Made by a program: the position numbers and the translations under genes. A stretch of 64,000 nt of DNA from Allacma fusca (lineage: Eukaryota > Arthropoda > Collembola > Symphypleona > Sminthuridae), in NCBI GenBank assembly GCA_947179485.1, contig OX359249.1, positions 744,001-808,000 of the forward strand. Reading direction: 5' to 3'. Below are positions 39,101 through 51,600 of the stretch, piece after piece (position 1 is the first letter of the stretch; every line of letters begins with the position of its first letter). The notes beneath the pieces were generated by a model. The model saw only the letters and a list, made by a program, of their open reading frames with translations. It ran no database searches and was not told the origin of the DNA.

Positions 39101-42100
39101 TCTCAAACTTGCCCTAGGACCCCCTTGGGACACTTCGTTGACGAGATGCTGCCTTCAGGCTGGTGGTTCAACCGGGACTAGTAGAGCGACACAACCTGTC
39201 AGTAGACCAACACCTTCCGGTTAGCACTCTTTAATATCAGTTATTATATTATAATAAATTCTTATAACACAAGGGCTTATAAACTCACTATACAAAGTAT
39301 GTACACACATGGAGCAGCGCGTTCAGCTTCAGCCCACCCCCTGCAAGTAAGCGGTGTTAGATCGAAATTTTACACCAATGAAAAATAATTACTTTTTTCA
39401 CCTCGACTTGTAGGATATGTACAGCATGGCCCATATATCCTTCTTCACCCCCACCCCTCAGCCAAAGGACAACGACACAAAATATTTGATTACCCCATTT
39501 TGAAGCAAATTCTTTTCCAGTTTTTTCAAACTGTTTTTCAGTGACCCATGTCAAAACTTGCGGTCACAGTAGTCAAAAACGTGAAGAAAAATCTAGATTT
39601 TTTGAGGGTTGTTGACATTACAAATTTACAGGGAAAATTTTTTCTAATTGAAGTTTATGAATCAATTTTGAACCTGAGAAGCTGATATTAGACATCTGAA
39701 TCCCCATGAAATTTGCTGCAAATGCAGTGCCTTAAAATATTTTAAGAATCGACAGACCTTCAATGAAAAAATGATAAGATCAGAAACTTTCATTTTCCGC
39801 ATCTTTAGTAATGAAGATGATTTCCCCCAACCTTATTGTTTCTGTTCTTACAGGACAAGTTCATAATTCTCAACGTAGGGACGTGTGTGATAGTGACAGC
39901 TCCCTGGAAAGCTCATACAATTTTGTACATACAAATAGAAGTATAAAAAAAATCAGAAACCCTTTTTTCTATAAACAAACGTCTGTAACATACATATGTA
40001 GCAAACATCTGGGTAGGATGGAATGGGTGGAAGTGGCAGAACTTAATGGTTCCATCCCGTCCAGCCAATTGCACAGACCTATTCGTCCCCCTCCCCATCC
40101 CGCATTTTATTGACATTTTCCTCCAATCCACACTGGAGGGATCCCCCATTTAATTAAGACCCGTAAATAACGTTTCGTTTCAATTACTGGAGGCCTGTCC
40201 TCTGATTTCATGACTGAGGGCTAGGGTTAAAATATTTTGATGACTACAACTCCGCTGAAAGCGAATGATTGAAAGTACTACTTTGTAATAGATGTTGCAC
40301 ATCGTTAGACAAGGTCTCACTGTTCCACAGCACCCACAAATACGACTTTCAAGAACGCGCTGCGAGTGTACTATGTAATACACGAATACGCTTTAAAATT
40401 GTCAGGTCTCATTGACAGCAGGTCCGACGCCTTCCACTTTTCGGTCAACCCAAACTAGTCCTACTGAGCGGCAGGATTTCTGTACTCTCTTCCAAGGTCA
40501 GCTCTGTGGTCACATTTGTGTGACTGAAGGGAATTCGTACAGGTGTCAATGTCGTCAAGGCTATCGTCTACTCCCAGACGGTAAATCCTGTCAGCAAGAT
40601 CCGTCTTCCTCTAATCCATCGGACAGGCAAGATAATTTAACTCAGTTATTGCATATACCAACAGTACTTTAAGGCAATGGGTTGGGCTCCAGATTATATT
40701 GAAACATTTTACCGATTCCAAGCTCTAATTGTATTTTATTAGAGAGCGCGACCAGAGCGGATCACAATCAAGACCTGTTAATCAGTGCCCGGTTGGGTTT
40801 GTCTATAACGTGGACACGCAAGTCTGTGATGGTAAAAGGATGATCTTCTTCAAGAACATGGTTAAATACAATAATTATATGTTGCACTCATAGGACTGTA
40901 GTTTATGTTTTATAGATATCGACGAATGTTTGCTGTCCGAGGGGGCTCGAGCATGCTTCCCGTATAAAAAATGTCGTAACACGATAGGATCCTTTCTGTG
41001 TGAGGAGCGAGATAATGAGGAAGATAAGAATCAGCAATGTCCACCCGGATATCGGTACAAAGATGATACTGCCACTTGTGTAGGTGGGTGTCACAATGAT
41101 TTCTTACAATCTTAATCATACTTTACTTAGTGAGCTGATTCAAATCCAAATAAGTGATGGGCATTTATCTTTTGCTGACAGAAATAACTTTTCGGGTATC
41201 AGGTGCCAGTTTTCTAATATTGCACAATTGCTTGTTAAAAATTACAGATATAGATGAATGCGCGGAGGGCTACGATATTTGTGTACGAGAAATTCAATAT
41301 TGCATTAACACCCCTGGGGGTTTTGACTGTCAAGGGAAAAAGGAATTCAATCGGTACAACTGTCCTGCGGGGTACAAGTTCAATAATAACACGTTGAATT
41401 GCGAAGGTAATTATAAGCCCTAAAATATTAGGTAAGTAATTCGTGGATAATGAAACATACTTGCGCTTTTTGTTCGTAATACTGTTCTCAAGGAAGAGTT
41501 CGTTTGGCTAACCAGGGGGTTTGCTCTCTCGAAAGAGTTACGAACTTCTTAAGTTACTATAGTGGGCGTTTACGGAAATAACAACGTACGATTTATTATC
41601 GTTTTCAACAGATGTGAACGAGTGCTCTGAGCGATTAGATAGTTGTGATCGCAACTCCGAGGTATGCCGCAACACAGCAGGGGCTTACGAATGCGATGCA
41701 AAGTGCTCCGCAGGATTCCGATACGACATTCATCTCCGTAACTGCCAAGGTATTTCTTTTCGAATAGTTAATCTTGCAGAAGATTACTCATATTTCACAA
41801 ATAAACAGACATAGCTATGCAGTTGTACAAATAGTATTGACGTACTTATGACATTAAATATTCGTTTCGTAACGCGGTGTATATACGACGGTCAGATTAT
41901 GGATTATTGGATGACAAAACGCAGATATTCATGTGGTTGCATCTTTTCCTAGACATCGACGAGTGCAGAGAGGGTACCCACGACTGCCGAATCGAGAAAG
42001 AATCGTGCGTTAACGTCCCTGGGTCGTACCAGTGTCATCAATTACAAGCCAGTGACAAGCACAATTGTCCTCCAGGCTACGAACCCAATAGAAACTATAC

Positions 42101-45100
42101 ATTTCTGTGTCAAGGTATGTTTAATCCACGTCGAGCTAATGTGCTAGTACTTGTGATCCATAATTGTTTTTCTTCAATAGATCGAGACGAGTGCAGCACT
42201 GGTCTTCACACATGTGCTCCGACCGAGACATGCATAAATGAGGTAGGAGGTTATCGGTGCGAAGTAGGTAGTGGGGACGATGCAATCTCCTCTACGGAAG
42301 ACATTGATTACGAGGATGCAACAACAACAACACCGTCTTCTAATACAGAAAGTTCGATCCTTGATAGTGTATTTCGGCCGAGTCCCACACATTCTTTGAG
42401 GAATAATTCGGGAAACCGTGCAAGTACTAGTCCAAACTCAGAGGCAAATGTGATTTCAAAATCTCCGGGTGCCACAAATGATTGTACGAGTGGATACCGT
42501 GTTTCTCGGTACACCAGACACGTGGAAAAGGCTAATTGCGAAGGTACGTTGAATCAATTTAGTTATTGAACTTTTGTTTGCCAAACGGATTTTGGTTTAT
42601 CCATTCATTGCAGATATCGACGAGTGTGTGGAGAGTGATCCATGTGACCGTACACAAATATGTCAGAACACTCCGGGTAGTTTCTATTGCCACTGCAAGA
42701 CGGGTTACTACAGGGATCCAGTCACCAGGGCCTGCTTAGGTGAGCCTATAATAATTGTAATTCATGTAGTTGTAGTGGAATTAATTTTGAATGTATTGTA
42801 ACATATTTTGTTACTGTATTTAATATTCTTTCATTGTTACAATTAGGGAACAAATTGAGTTTACTAGCTAGTTCTAGATTTAAATAAAAAGTCTACTGAG
42901 TATGTTTGGCTCGTAGATCCCCAGACTGAAAGAATTCATCCAGAAACGTATACTTTCGGAGATATGAGGGGTCAAAGGTGACAATTAAGGCAAAACATAA
43001 TCGCTTGTATATAATGTACCTTGCGCCTTTTCTTTAACCTAACCTAACCAAAAACAAGGACATTTTTCTCTCGAAAAGCCGAATCCGGACAAAACAGTAA
43101 TCCTGACCTAATTATTAAGAAGAACTGCTGAGCTCAGCTGACAATGGCTGGGTATGTGAAAACGTAAAAAGTGCTATGATGGAATTTGCATTGAAGTAAT
43201 CCTAGTGGTGAACGTTTCCTGTGACCCCTCATAATTCCGGAAGTATACGTTCTCGGCTAAAAAATTTAAGTTTCGTGATCTAAGCAACTTTACCCAGTAG
43301 AATTAAATCTAAAATTAGCTATTAAACTTAATTTATGACACAATTAGATATAAATGAATGCCAAACCGGACAACACAACTGTGCTGCAAGTCAGCGTTGC
43401 GACAACTCTCCTGGTTCTTACACGTGTATCAGAATAACAGGATGTGGAACTGGTTACACGTTAAATTCCGTGTCTGGCCTGTGCGAAGGTATGAGTAATA
43501 TCGTTACATTACAATCTGTGGTTCACTCGACAATATTTATCAGCAATATTGCTACCTCTTAAAAATCGCATTATTCACATACTGTACTTGTGTGTTGTAC
43601 GTTGTGTTGTACAGACGACGATGAATGCTTGTTTGGAAATCACGACTGTGGACGATTGGGACCAGAGTGGACCTGCAAAAATACTCTTGGATCATTCCGA
43701 TGCGAAAGAGCCTCGAGGCAGTGTCCAAGTGGTCTTGCCTTAGCTCCAAATGGAGAATGCCGACCGGCGTGCACTTCGGGCTATCATTTCAATCAACGAG
43801 GCGATTGCCTAGGTAAAATATTGTTTGGTCGATCAAGATGAATTTACATGTAACACTTCTTATTTATTGCTGCTTTACGTACTACATACAACATGTTCTT
43901 TAGTGTCTGACTTGTTTTATTCCTTAGACATTGATGAATGTAAACCACAAGCAGGTGTGAGGAGTGTCTGCTCGCCAACTCAGCAGTGTGTCAATACTCA
44001 GGGGTCATACCAATGTATTTCCAAAATTATTTGTCCCGCAGGGTATGAGTCTGATGTCAATGGAACAAAGTGCGAAGGTATAAATCGTTTAATCTCTCTA
44101 TGCATACTGTCAAATTGACTTGCCGAGTTAGTTCGTACAATTTCCGGAGTATACTACAACTATTCCGGCGTTTTAACAAATACCCACCTTTTATGTAGAT
44201 ATTGATGAGTGTGAACGGGGAACACACACTTGCAAAGGTAATCAGCAATGCCGAAATAGAGGTGGGGGTTTTATCTGCCAGTGTCCAACGGGCTATATTC
44301 CTACCGCTACTGGATATTGTGAAGATGTTGATGAATGTACGCGGTTCGGTTCTCAAGTAAGAAACCAGTCTCAATAAGGACGGCGAGCGTTAATTCGCAT
44401 CCAGAAACATGTTCCATCGATATTAATTATAGTTTTATAAACTCTTGTATATGTATTTTAATAGGTCTGTGCTAGTAATGCCGAGTGTCACAACACTCAA
44501 GGGTCTTTCAGGTGCATTTGCAAACAAGGCTTTGAACACGCATCAGACAATCGAACTTGTGCAGGTAAGCAATTTAAAACGAAATGCTTTTTTAAATTCT
44601 ATCTCTAATGGAAATGACGAAGTACTTTCAAAAACGAAGATAGCACTTAAGATGATATTTTTGTGAAATACTTCTCATATTAAGATGTGGATGAGTGTAT
44701 GGCCATTACGGGATTGTGTGAGCAAAACTGTATCAATACATGGGGTTCTTATAAATGTTCATGCGGTGCTGGATTCACCCTTAGTGAAGACGGAAGGTTA
44801 GTTTAGTAATCGTGTCATATATTGTTTAACAACAAGCTATAAAACCAGTTTTGACAAGAAACAAATTTTAAGGCTTTAAGGTAGTACGATCGTATTCCCG
44901 CTAGTTTAATCCCTCAGCATATCGTCGCTGAAGAGGAAAGTTGGTCTACGTGCGTGCGCATGCTTTTGTACAACAATTACCATTTGCCTCCCTAGCGACG
45001 ATATGCCACCTGTCGTAACCCCGATGGTAATAATCACTCCGTCTGGGTTTGTATGATACATTAGTAACCAATAAGTATGCATTACAAACATTTAAATCAC

Positions 45101-47957
45101 CGCAGTGTCTTTAGAAAAGAATGGACAGGAACAATAATTTTTCTGCCATTGCTGACAAGCTAACACTTAAAAGCAAATAATCTACTAATTATGTCCCTTC
45201 TAGATTTTTAACCCTAAAAATAAATGAGTATTAAACTAGTTATGTTAGAGATCACATGTTTCCCCACAGTTGTCAATAACCTTTACCTCCCTGTGTCTCC
45301 AGGATCTACGCATGCTACATAAATGTAGAAAATTTCACATCATAATGTGTGGTTGTATAGAATTTTATTGGTGATCTACTGGTATTTTTTTTCAAAGCAA
45401 TGGCGTCAGTGTGGGAATAAAAACCTACAATATGAGACTTCCGTCAATTAGTCTAATTGTAAGATTACCTAACGAACTGTATCTAAAGGCGCGTAGGCAA
45501 AACGAAGGAGGAGTTTAATGAAAACATTATAAACTTAGAAGAGTAAATTATTAGTAATTGAAAGAAAAGAATTTTATATATGGGCTAAGCTAAATACTCT
45601 TTATATCAAATAGTTAATGACTTCGAAATATACATGAACCTTTTAAAAGAAATAATAAGACTGTGATTAACACGACACGGCGAACTTATATCCAACAAGG
45701 AGTCTGAAGGGGTAGAACTAGATTTTAGGATAGCGGTATAGCGCGGAAACAGACAATAGTTGGGAGAGTTAAGTTAGCACCGGCAAACTCTCCAGACTTA
45801 AATGTGTGCGAGCCCGTGGGAGCAAAATTGAAATCCAAAGTGGAGGTTCTTCTGTTTCCAAATTTGGTCAGCAACTACGTAAAATAATTGATTTGGCGTA
45901 AGCAATAATGCAGATGCTGGATATCATGAAAATGACACTGGTGGAGTCGAGAAGCTCTTGCGGTCATATCCGCGAAGATTGGACTAAGTTTGAAATGCCA
46001 AACAGAGCCAAACTGAATTGTTTTTTAAAAGTTTTTTCTTTGTTTTGCGGCCGTAGCTACTGTAAATGTTTACCGATTGCGTTGTATTAATTTTTCCTAT
46101 CCTAATTTGTGTACAAAAATATCGTGTACAATATTGTGTAGCATGATTACACCTTGGAGAATTTAGGGGGGACAAATGTTATTGAAAGCGTGCAGTGTGC
46201 AGGCGCTTATTACAATATATTATAGGTGTTCTTTCACCTCATATATTTGCAAAATTTTAACGTTTCCAAGATAGTCTATATAATTACCTTGGGATTCTTA
46301 ATTTCGTCCCGAATTCACTCTTAGCCCCAACGTTTATCTAAATCCTACCATATACCAACCCTATTACCCGGTCTTTCCTATCCGGTAAGATCAGGTCCTT
46401 CCTGCAAACGAATCAGTCAGTTCGGGCTTCCGAGCCGAGACAACAGGGCGTGGGACTGGAAGAGCTCTGGGGCAGCCAGTAGATCTGGCGGGGCTACGGG
46501 GAAGTGGACTCGTAATGGATGGACGGAACAGGTCGGCGATGTGGTTAAAACAGAGAGGGATAATTACATATTACTCGATACAGATTATAGGTTATTTGGT
46601 AGCGTGGCTGGAGAAGTAATATTAAAATAATTCTTGTCCATACAATTTTAAAGAAGCAGCAGGGATATAAATGAGTGTGCTACTGGTGTTTGAGTAAGGC
46701 GTAATAATGATCATATAAGGAGGGACTATTGAATTCGGGGTCAGGGCAGGTTGGACAACACGGGTGATTGTGGCTTAAACTGCTGGAGTATGACAGCGTG
46801 CTCGGGTACAAGTGCCTATTTTATTCACATCATGTTACATTAAATGGTGCAATTAGGACCTGTCGCGATGTAGATGAATGCGCTCAAGCAAAACCAGGGT
46901 TTTTATGTGTGGGAACCTGCGTCAATACTCATGGATCTTATCAATGTGACTGTCCAAATGGATACCGCTTAGGTGCAGACAGTCGAACATGTCAAGGTAA
47001 TGCCTGTCATAATACTGCATTGCTCAAAGGCTGTAGTGTATTTAACATTTTAATGGTAATTTGATGTGATCAATCGTAAAATTCTTGACAGATATTGACG
47101 AATGCGAAACTCCTCAAATTTGCCGTTCGGATGAGACTTGTCTCAATACACGAGGTGGTTTCCGATGCAATCGCATTCAGTGCCCTTCAGGCTATCAGCG
47201 TGACGGCGACCAAACTGAGTGGGTTATAACTGAAAATATAATTTCTCCAGTCTATTGTAATATAATTACTAGTATCCTTAAAGCATGACAAAGCAATATT
47301 AACCATTTATGCTATTCATTTTAGCCGTTGCAAGAAAACGGTGCAGTGTTCTGAGCGAGATTTACAGTGCCTAAAGCAGCCTCTCACAATATCTCGTAAC
47401 TTCATCAGTTTTACATCAAATATTCGCATTCCGACAGCAGGATATGTAGATTTATTTACAATGCGGGGACCAACTTGGCATGGGGCAGTCATGCACTTTA
47501 ACCTCCAGGTAAAAAATTCCCGAGCTGGCCATAACGTAGCCATTGCTTCCCGGCAACATTTTCTTCTACGACGACCTACTCCTTTCCAAGCTGTTGTTGC
47601 ATTGGCTAAACCTATTTCCGGTCCTCAGGTGACTTATTTTACCTTCTGTGATTATTTTGCATGATTAGGTGTCTTAGATAAAGTGCATTTGATGATGATG
47701 CCACAATTTTGCATACATAAGGATAAGATTTCCCCATTGTCATCAGTCATCATCAAATTGAACCAGCTGCACATGTCCCAGACAAATAGATGTTTGTTTT
47801 TTAAATCATATTAACTGCGAAATGACACTAGTTTTGTTTTTGCAATTTGCGACAGGATGTGGAACTGGAGCTGGTGATGGAAGTTTACCACCGCGGTACG
47901 TACGCTGGATCTGCCGTTGCGCAAATTTTGATTGTAGTCACCACTTATGAATTCTAA
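33169..47957 (+). CDS. FBLN1: fibulin-1-like extracellular matrix glycoprotein
   Basis: 22 exons: 33169-33235, 33379-33541, 38868-38955, 39033-39219, 40419-40626, 40743-40831, 40916-41083, 41248-41406, 41612-41749, 41953-42114, 42181-42543, 42614-42739, 43348-43488, 43615-43812, 43928-44077, 44199-44356, 44465-44564, 44685-44796, 46857-46996, 47092-47218, 47325-47628 and 47856-47957. All phases agree; 1149 residues. In order: a signal peptide ([14 protein letters not shown]), three anaphylatoxin-like modules with paired Cys ([33 protein letters not shown]), about 13 EGF-type units, many starting D-I-D-E-C (calcium binding), and a C-terminal fibulin module ([13 protein letters not shown] ... 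[11 protein letters not shown]) ending VTTYEF. Most EGF exons are phase 1-1. Exon 11 has a Ser/Thr/Asn-rich linker inside an incomplete EGF unit. The intron after exon 5 appears to use a GC donor. Intron 2 is 5.3 kb and carries a foldback element; intron 18 is 2.1 kb. An in-frame Met 24 codons upstream (33097) is an alternative start. Confidence 0.95.
34300..35610. other. fibulin intron 2, left part
   Basis: Non-coding intron DNA before the transposon cluster. Short frames at 34063-34260 and 34665-35018 show no domain and are treated as chance. Confidence 0.4.
35614..35691. mobile_element. TA-flanked short MITE (TCGTCGCTGAAGAGG family), degenerate
   Basis: Left end TCATCACTAAAGAGGCAAAA and an inverse right end ending CGACGA, about 78 bp. 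Diverged from the better-kept copies at 44922-45001 and 58246-58606. It sits about 30 bp upstream of the foldback-like element. Confidence 0.55.
36130..36370. repeat. degenerate CAAGTT/AACTTG word repeat
   Basis: The words CAAGTT, ACTTGA and their complements recur every 10-25 bases in both orientations. The region lies inside the foldback-like element and may be a nested, unresolved insertion. Confidence 0.5.
36833..37158. mobile_element. hAT-type MITE, family B, nested in the foldback array
   Basis: Short ends TAGAGTATC and, inverted, GATGCTCTA, flanked by the perfect 8-bp direct repeat GTAGGTGG (36825-36832 and 37159-37166). The interior is GC-rich and made of repeated CCCGTACCCG/CCCGCCCG words, in sharp contrast to its surroundings. 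It split the 12-bp array, so it arrived after the host element. Confidence 0.85.
37247..37636. mobile_element. hAT-type MITE, family A copy 2, nested in the foldback array
   Basis: Same ends as the copy at 11465-11824 (CAGGGGTCGGATTTTTGTA and its inverse), flanked by the perfect 8-bp direct repeat TAGGTAGC (37239-37246 and 37637-37644). The duplicated target is part of the 12-bp array, proving insertion into an existing array. 390 bp, no coding capacity. Confidence 0.92.
37669..38040. repeat. 12-bp minisatellite, 31 identical units
   Basis: ATGGTAGGTATC repeated 31 times without a single difference. Related but diverged units (AAAATGGTAGGT, AGCATGGTAGGT) lie on its left and on the other side of the nested MITE. 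The unit length is a multiple of three, so both strands are open (Met-Val-Gly-Ile and Met-Ile-Pro-Thr repeats), but there is no sign that this is a gene. It forms the inner right arm of the foldback-like element. Confidence 0.98.
38100..38620. repeat. degenerate ACTTGAA word repeat
   Basis: Just outside the foldback-like element, variants of AACTTGAA/TTGAACTT recur at roughly 10-20 base spacing for about 500 bases. Non-coding, inside fibulin intron 2. Confidence 0.5.
42865..43321. mobile_element. MITE with ~115-bp terminal inverted repeats in fibulin intron 12
   Basis: The left arm starts TAGCTAGTTCTAGATTT and contains CGTATACTTTCGGAGATATG. The right arm is its inverse, containing the match to CGTATACTTCCGGAATTATG and ending AAATCTAAAATTAGCTA. 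Both ends sit at TA. The ~457-bp element fills most of the intron and has no coding sequence. Confidence 0.7.
44922..45001. mobile_element. TA-flanked short MITE (TCGTCGCTGAAGAGG family)
   Basis: 80-bp palindromic element, TA on both sides, left end TCGTCGCTGAAGAGG and right end inverse, ending AGCGACGA. Shares the central GCGCATGCTTTTGTAC with the copy at 21984-22060. Located in fibulin intron 18. Confidence 0.8.
46664..46693 (+). pseudogene. possible decayed EGF exon start in fibulin intron 18
   Basis: Directly after an AG acceptor (46661-46662), the frame reads D-I-N-E-C-A-T-G-V then stop. D-I-N-E-C is how calcium-binding EGF exons of this gene begin, and the phase (one base before GAT) is the gene's standard. 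No complete EGF unit follows. It may be a relic of a lost repeat or a coincidence. Confidence 0.35.
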
Positions 47958-48627
47958 TCATCGTATACTGTATTACTATTAACCATCCGTTATAGACGAC
48001 AGTTGTATACACAGCGAAACTGAAAATGTTGCCGAATGGTTCCGTAATCTTAAAACTGGCCAAATAATAATTTTATTTATTAAAGTCTTTCGTCTAAAAG
48101 ATTTAAGGCTACTGTATAAAATGTTCTTGTAAAATTATTTTGTTAAAAAGTAATAATTAAATCTTTTACGAACTGAAAACAAAAGGAACAAGTAGTGGTT
48201 TAGCGAGCCTTGTTTTTATGAATTTAATGTTCAAATGATAACCCTAATTAAAATCATGTATATATTATTTCTATAATATTATTACTCTGATGTCGGATCA
48301 TGGTAAGCGATTCATTCATATTCAGTATACGAAGAATATTTTAGGTCGTTACTGTGATTATTTTAACTGCAAGACATTTTTCTCTGTAGATCTTAGACGT
48401 ATTCTACAAGCATTGGCAGAAAAATCCTATGTAAATTAAGAATAATGTAAGTATTAATGCAAGTATAAAATATTTTATTTGTGTAACACAATTTTCCAAG
48501 TATATATTTCGTAATTCTTAAAGATGCACATATAGTATATATTTGGTACCCAGATGTGGAAAAAGTAAGACTGTTAATCTGCTTAATGCTTAAGCTAGAA
48601 ACAAGATCATATGTAGTCACAACCCGG
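47958..48627. other. convergent 3' ends of fibulin and KIN17
   Basis: Non-coding interval between the two stop codons. It holds the KIN17 poly(A) signal on the minus strand; for fibulin only ATTAAA-type hexamers are visible. Confidence 0.5.
48474..48479 (-). terminator. candidate poly(A) signal of KIN17
   Basis: AATAAA on the minus strand, about 150 bases after the KIN17 stop codon. Confidence 0.5.
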
Positions 48628-51600
48628 CTAACTGTCTATATATATTTTACAGATGTCTTCGTATGGGAGATCTCTCACAACTTTCCCATCCCAGGAGCCC
48701 TATAAAAACAAGTGCAATAATAATTACAAAACTTATCGTGGTGCAGTGGTTACAAAGCTAAATATAATAATCGGATTAGCTACCACCAAGCCTCAAAAAG
48801 CAAAAGGAACACGTTGTTTCATGTACATATGTATTATTATAAGACGCATACGCGAATCATCGTAGTTCAAATTAAATGTGTATGAGACAAACTCTACAAA
48901 ACGCTCACAAAATATACTGTTGCTGGTACCGGAGGAGTACATAGGTATGTGAGAACTGATGATAGTTTTTTTACAATGAATTTGAAAAGTATTCCGAAAT
49001 AACTAACCTCGCAGATCTCCACGTCCACGCAAAACTGATCTTCCTTTAGATTTCGCAGAATGCCAGTACATCCTTTGTATCTCCCTTTCAAGATTTTTGA
49101 TTTTCGTCCTGCAAGCAGCAAACAAGTCAAAATTCTTCACCAGAACAAGTAAACAATACCCCCAAATAGTCCAGAAGATCAAAGTTGATCTTAATATAAA
49201 TAAAAGAATTTTCAAGTAAAAATTATCTATTGCACTTCAACCTGAGTATTCAATACAAATGCCGGGGGAACATTCACTCATATCGGTTTTCAGTAAATTG
49301 TGACCCGTCAGGGTCTGTTTTATTTCCCTTAGGACTTATCCACCATGAGCATATCAATATAATTTTATAGAATCAATATAAAAACATTTTTTAGTCGCTG
49401 CTTTCTATCATTCTTAAGAATAAAATTAGAAATCAGTTCTAACTACAGTTTCAAACCTAACAGTATATTGGAAATTAATTATATGAAATTCTTTTATAAT
49501 TTACACGTACTTGTGAATCCCTTATCCATTTTGAAGTAAGTGATAATTATTCAAGAACGAAACTGATTCAAAATCTAATTGACTTGTATGTAATATTTTT
49601 TTTAAAAGTAAAATATCTAGATTCGCTGAAAACAACATATTATCCAATTTAGCTTAATTAAGTTGTAATATTATTTACAATATGTTCAACTTAATTTACA
49701 TCCATTATTCAAACAAATTGCATTCAAAATACAAAGCCAAAATATGCACCTTAAACAGCTCACAAGTCAAGTAGTTTTTACTTTCAAATTTTGATTTCTT
49801 CAACTACACTCAAGCTTGCAATATTGCACAAAATAAAAAATTAGGTCATACAAACTTGAATTATAATTTTACAAGCATGACTTGAACTTGTACACAGCTC
49901 TGAAAAGGAGTCATACGATATGCAAGAAGAGCCGACTTGAGTACGATATTATGGTTAAATGATATTTATAATCAAAGGAAACCGATAAGGGCGGAAGTGG
50001 TTTTCTGAATGCTCATCAATGGCAAGTGTAAAACGCTGTTTAGTACTGTGGAACTACTCTACCTCACTTGCATTCAATTTGAATATCCGAAAAGTGAATA
50101 TTCACAATTCTTTCAACACTAAAAATTAAGTTAGTAGTGTCATGTCCTTGTTGCGAGGGATAAACTACATCGTGAGAACAGTTTAGTTACGAGATTTTGC
50201 TTCGCGAAACTGAGTAAATACCAAACCTATCAAATTCATTTTGCACGAACGAGCTATAACTGTAAAAATTGTTTCAGAATGAAGCCCATACTAGGGAAAA
50301 TTCTGCCTTTTCTCACACTTGTAAGTATCAATTTTCTGGTTAGGTTTGAGCTTAACAAGACTATCTAATTATATGTATACATTGCCCAATTCGCAGTGTT
50401 TTTTGTATTTCTTGCAACAATTAGTTATCGTCTATGGGAGTCCTCCTAGCAGCCAGCTGGGTTCTAGTGACATCTTGGATGCTGGCAAATAAATGCAGTG
50501 GAATTCATCACAATGATGATTCATGTAGTCTACAAAGCACAAATAACACTCTGTGGCAACGATCTGACAAGCTCATTTTTGTTCTTCAAGTTTCCTGCGG
50601 TGGTTCGGCCCTCGCAACATTTCTTCAAGTTTGTGTCTGCTTTCCCCTTCTTTGTGCAACCGAGAAGGTGATTATATTCAAACCATTCCTATTATCCAAC
50701 TAATAAGTTTCAATCTGCTGCTTCAAACTAACAATGCGCTCCTCACGAGTACCAGCAGCCACGAACTGAAGCTCGAAGAATTGAATTCTCCAGAATTGTT
50801 TGTGACAATTCGAGTTTAACGCTCAAGAATAGTATGAAAATGTATTTGGTTCCCAGCTCAGTTGGGCCCAAAATTAAAGCAGCCAAAACATGGATATCAA
50901 ATTTAAGTACAATGTTTGAATGTACTTAACTTCTGGTGATCGTGAGGAGCTACACAAGAAATTACAATTTGTGAGAATAGTCAGATTCTGTTCATAGGCT
51001 TAAATAGTGACTCTCTCTTTTATTTAGAAACTGAAGTCCAGACTACGAGCGTGGGAACTATTCTGTTTCATTGCACTGATAATTGAATTGACCAGTTTCT
51101 TACTACCGTTTACTTTTGATCCAGACACTGATACCTACGTAGGTATAAATACATTTGCACGAGACACCAAGCAACGACTGATACAGATCAAGGAACTATT
51201 TTCTGAAGATATTGATTTCCATTCCAGCATGGAATTTCTCCAGGAGGAATTCAACGCATATTTTATCCTCCTGTGTTGCAACATTATACTGACTTTCAAT
51301 TTCCTTATCATGAACGCCTGGTGTTTATGCTGCTGCTGTAGCAATTTTAAAAGCACAACTTCAAAAGGACACAGAAGAAACTTAAGAGCGAATAAAGCGA
51401 AAAACAAAAGCAACGACCAAAGTCGCATGACTGCTTGGTAAAATAGTACTATACGCAACGGTAAACTACCTATCTGAAATTGGAAATACATCCAAATATA
51501 AATATGAAAGACTCACCGATAGCAGGAATGACGGTTTCTAAATGCGCTTCGTCCAGTTTTAATTTACTACCACTGTCGAGAAGTTTAATTACGGCAACGT

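Noticed and set aside
43036-43050. CCTAACCTAACC as telomeric (TTAGG) sequence
   Set aside because: Only two units within a MITE interior, so no evidence for a telomere relic.
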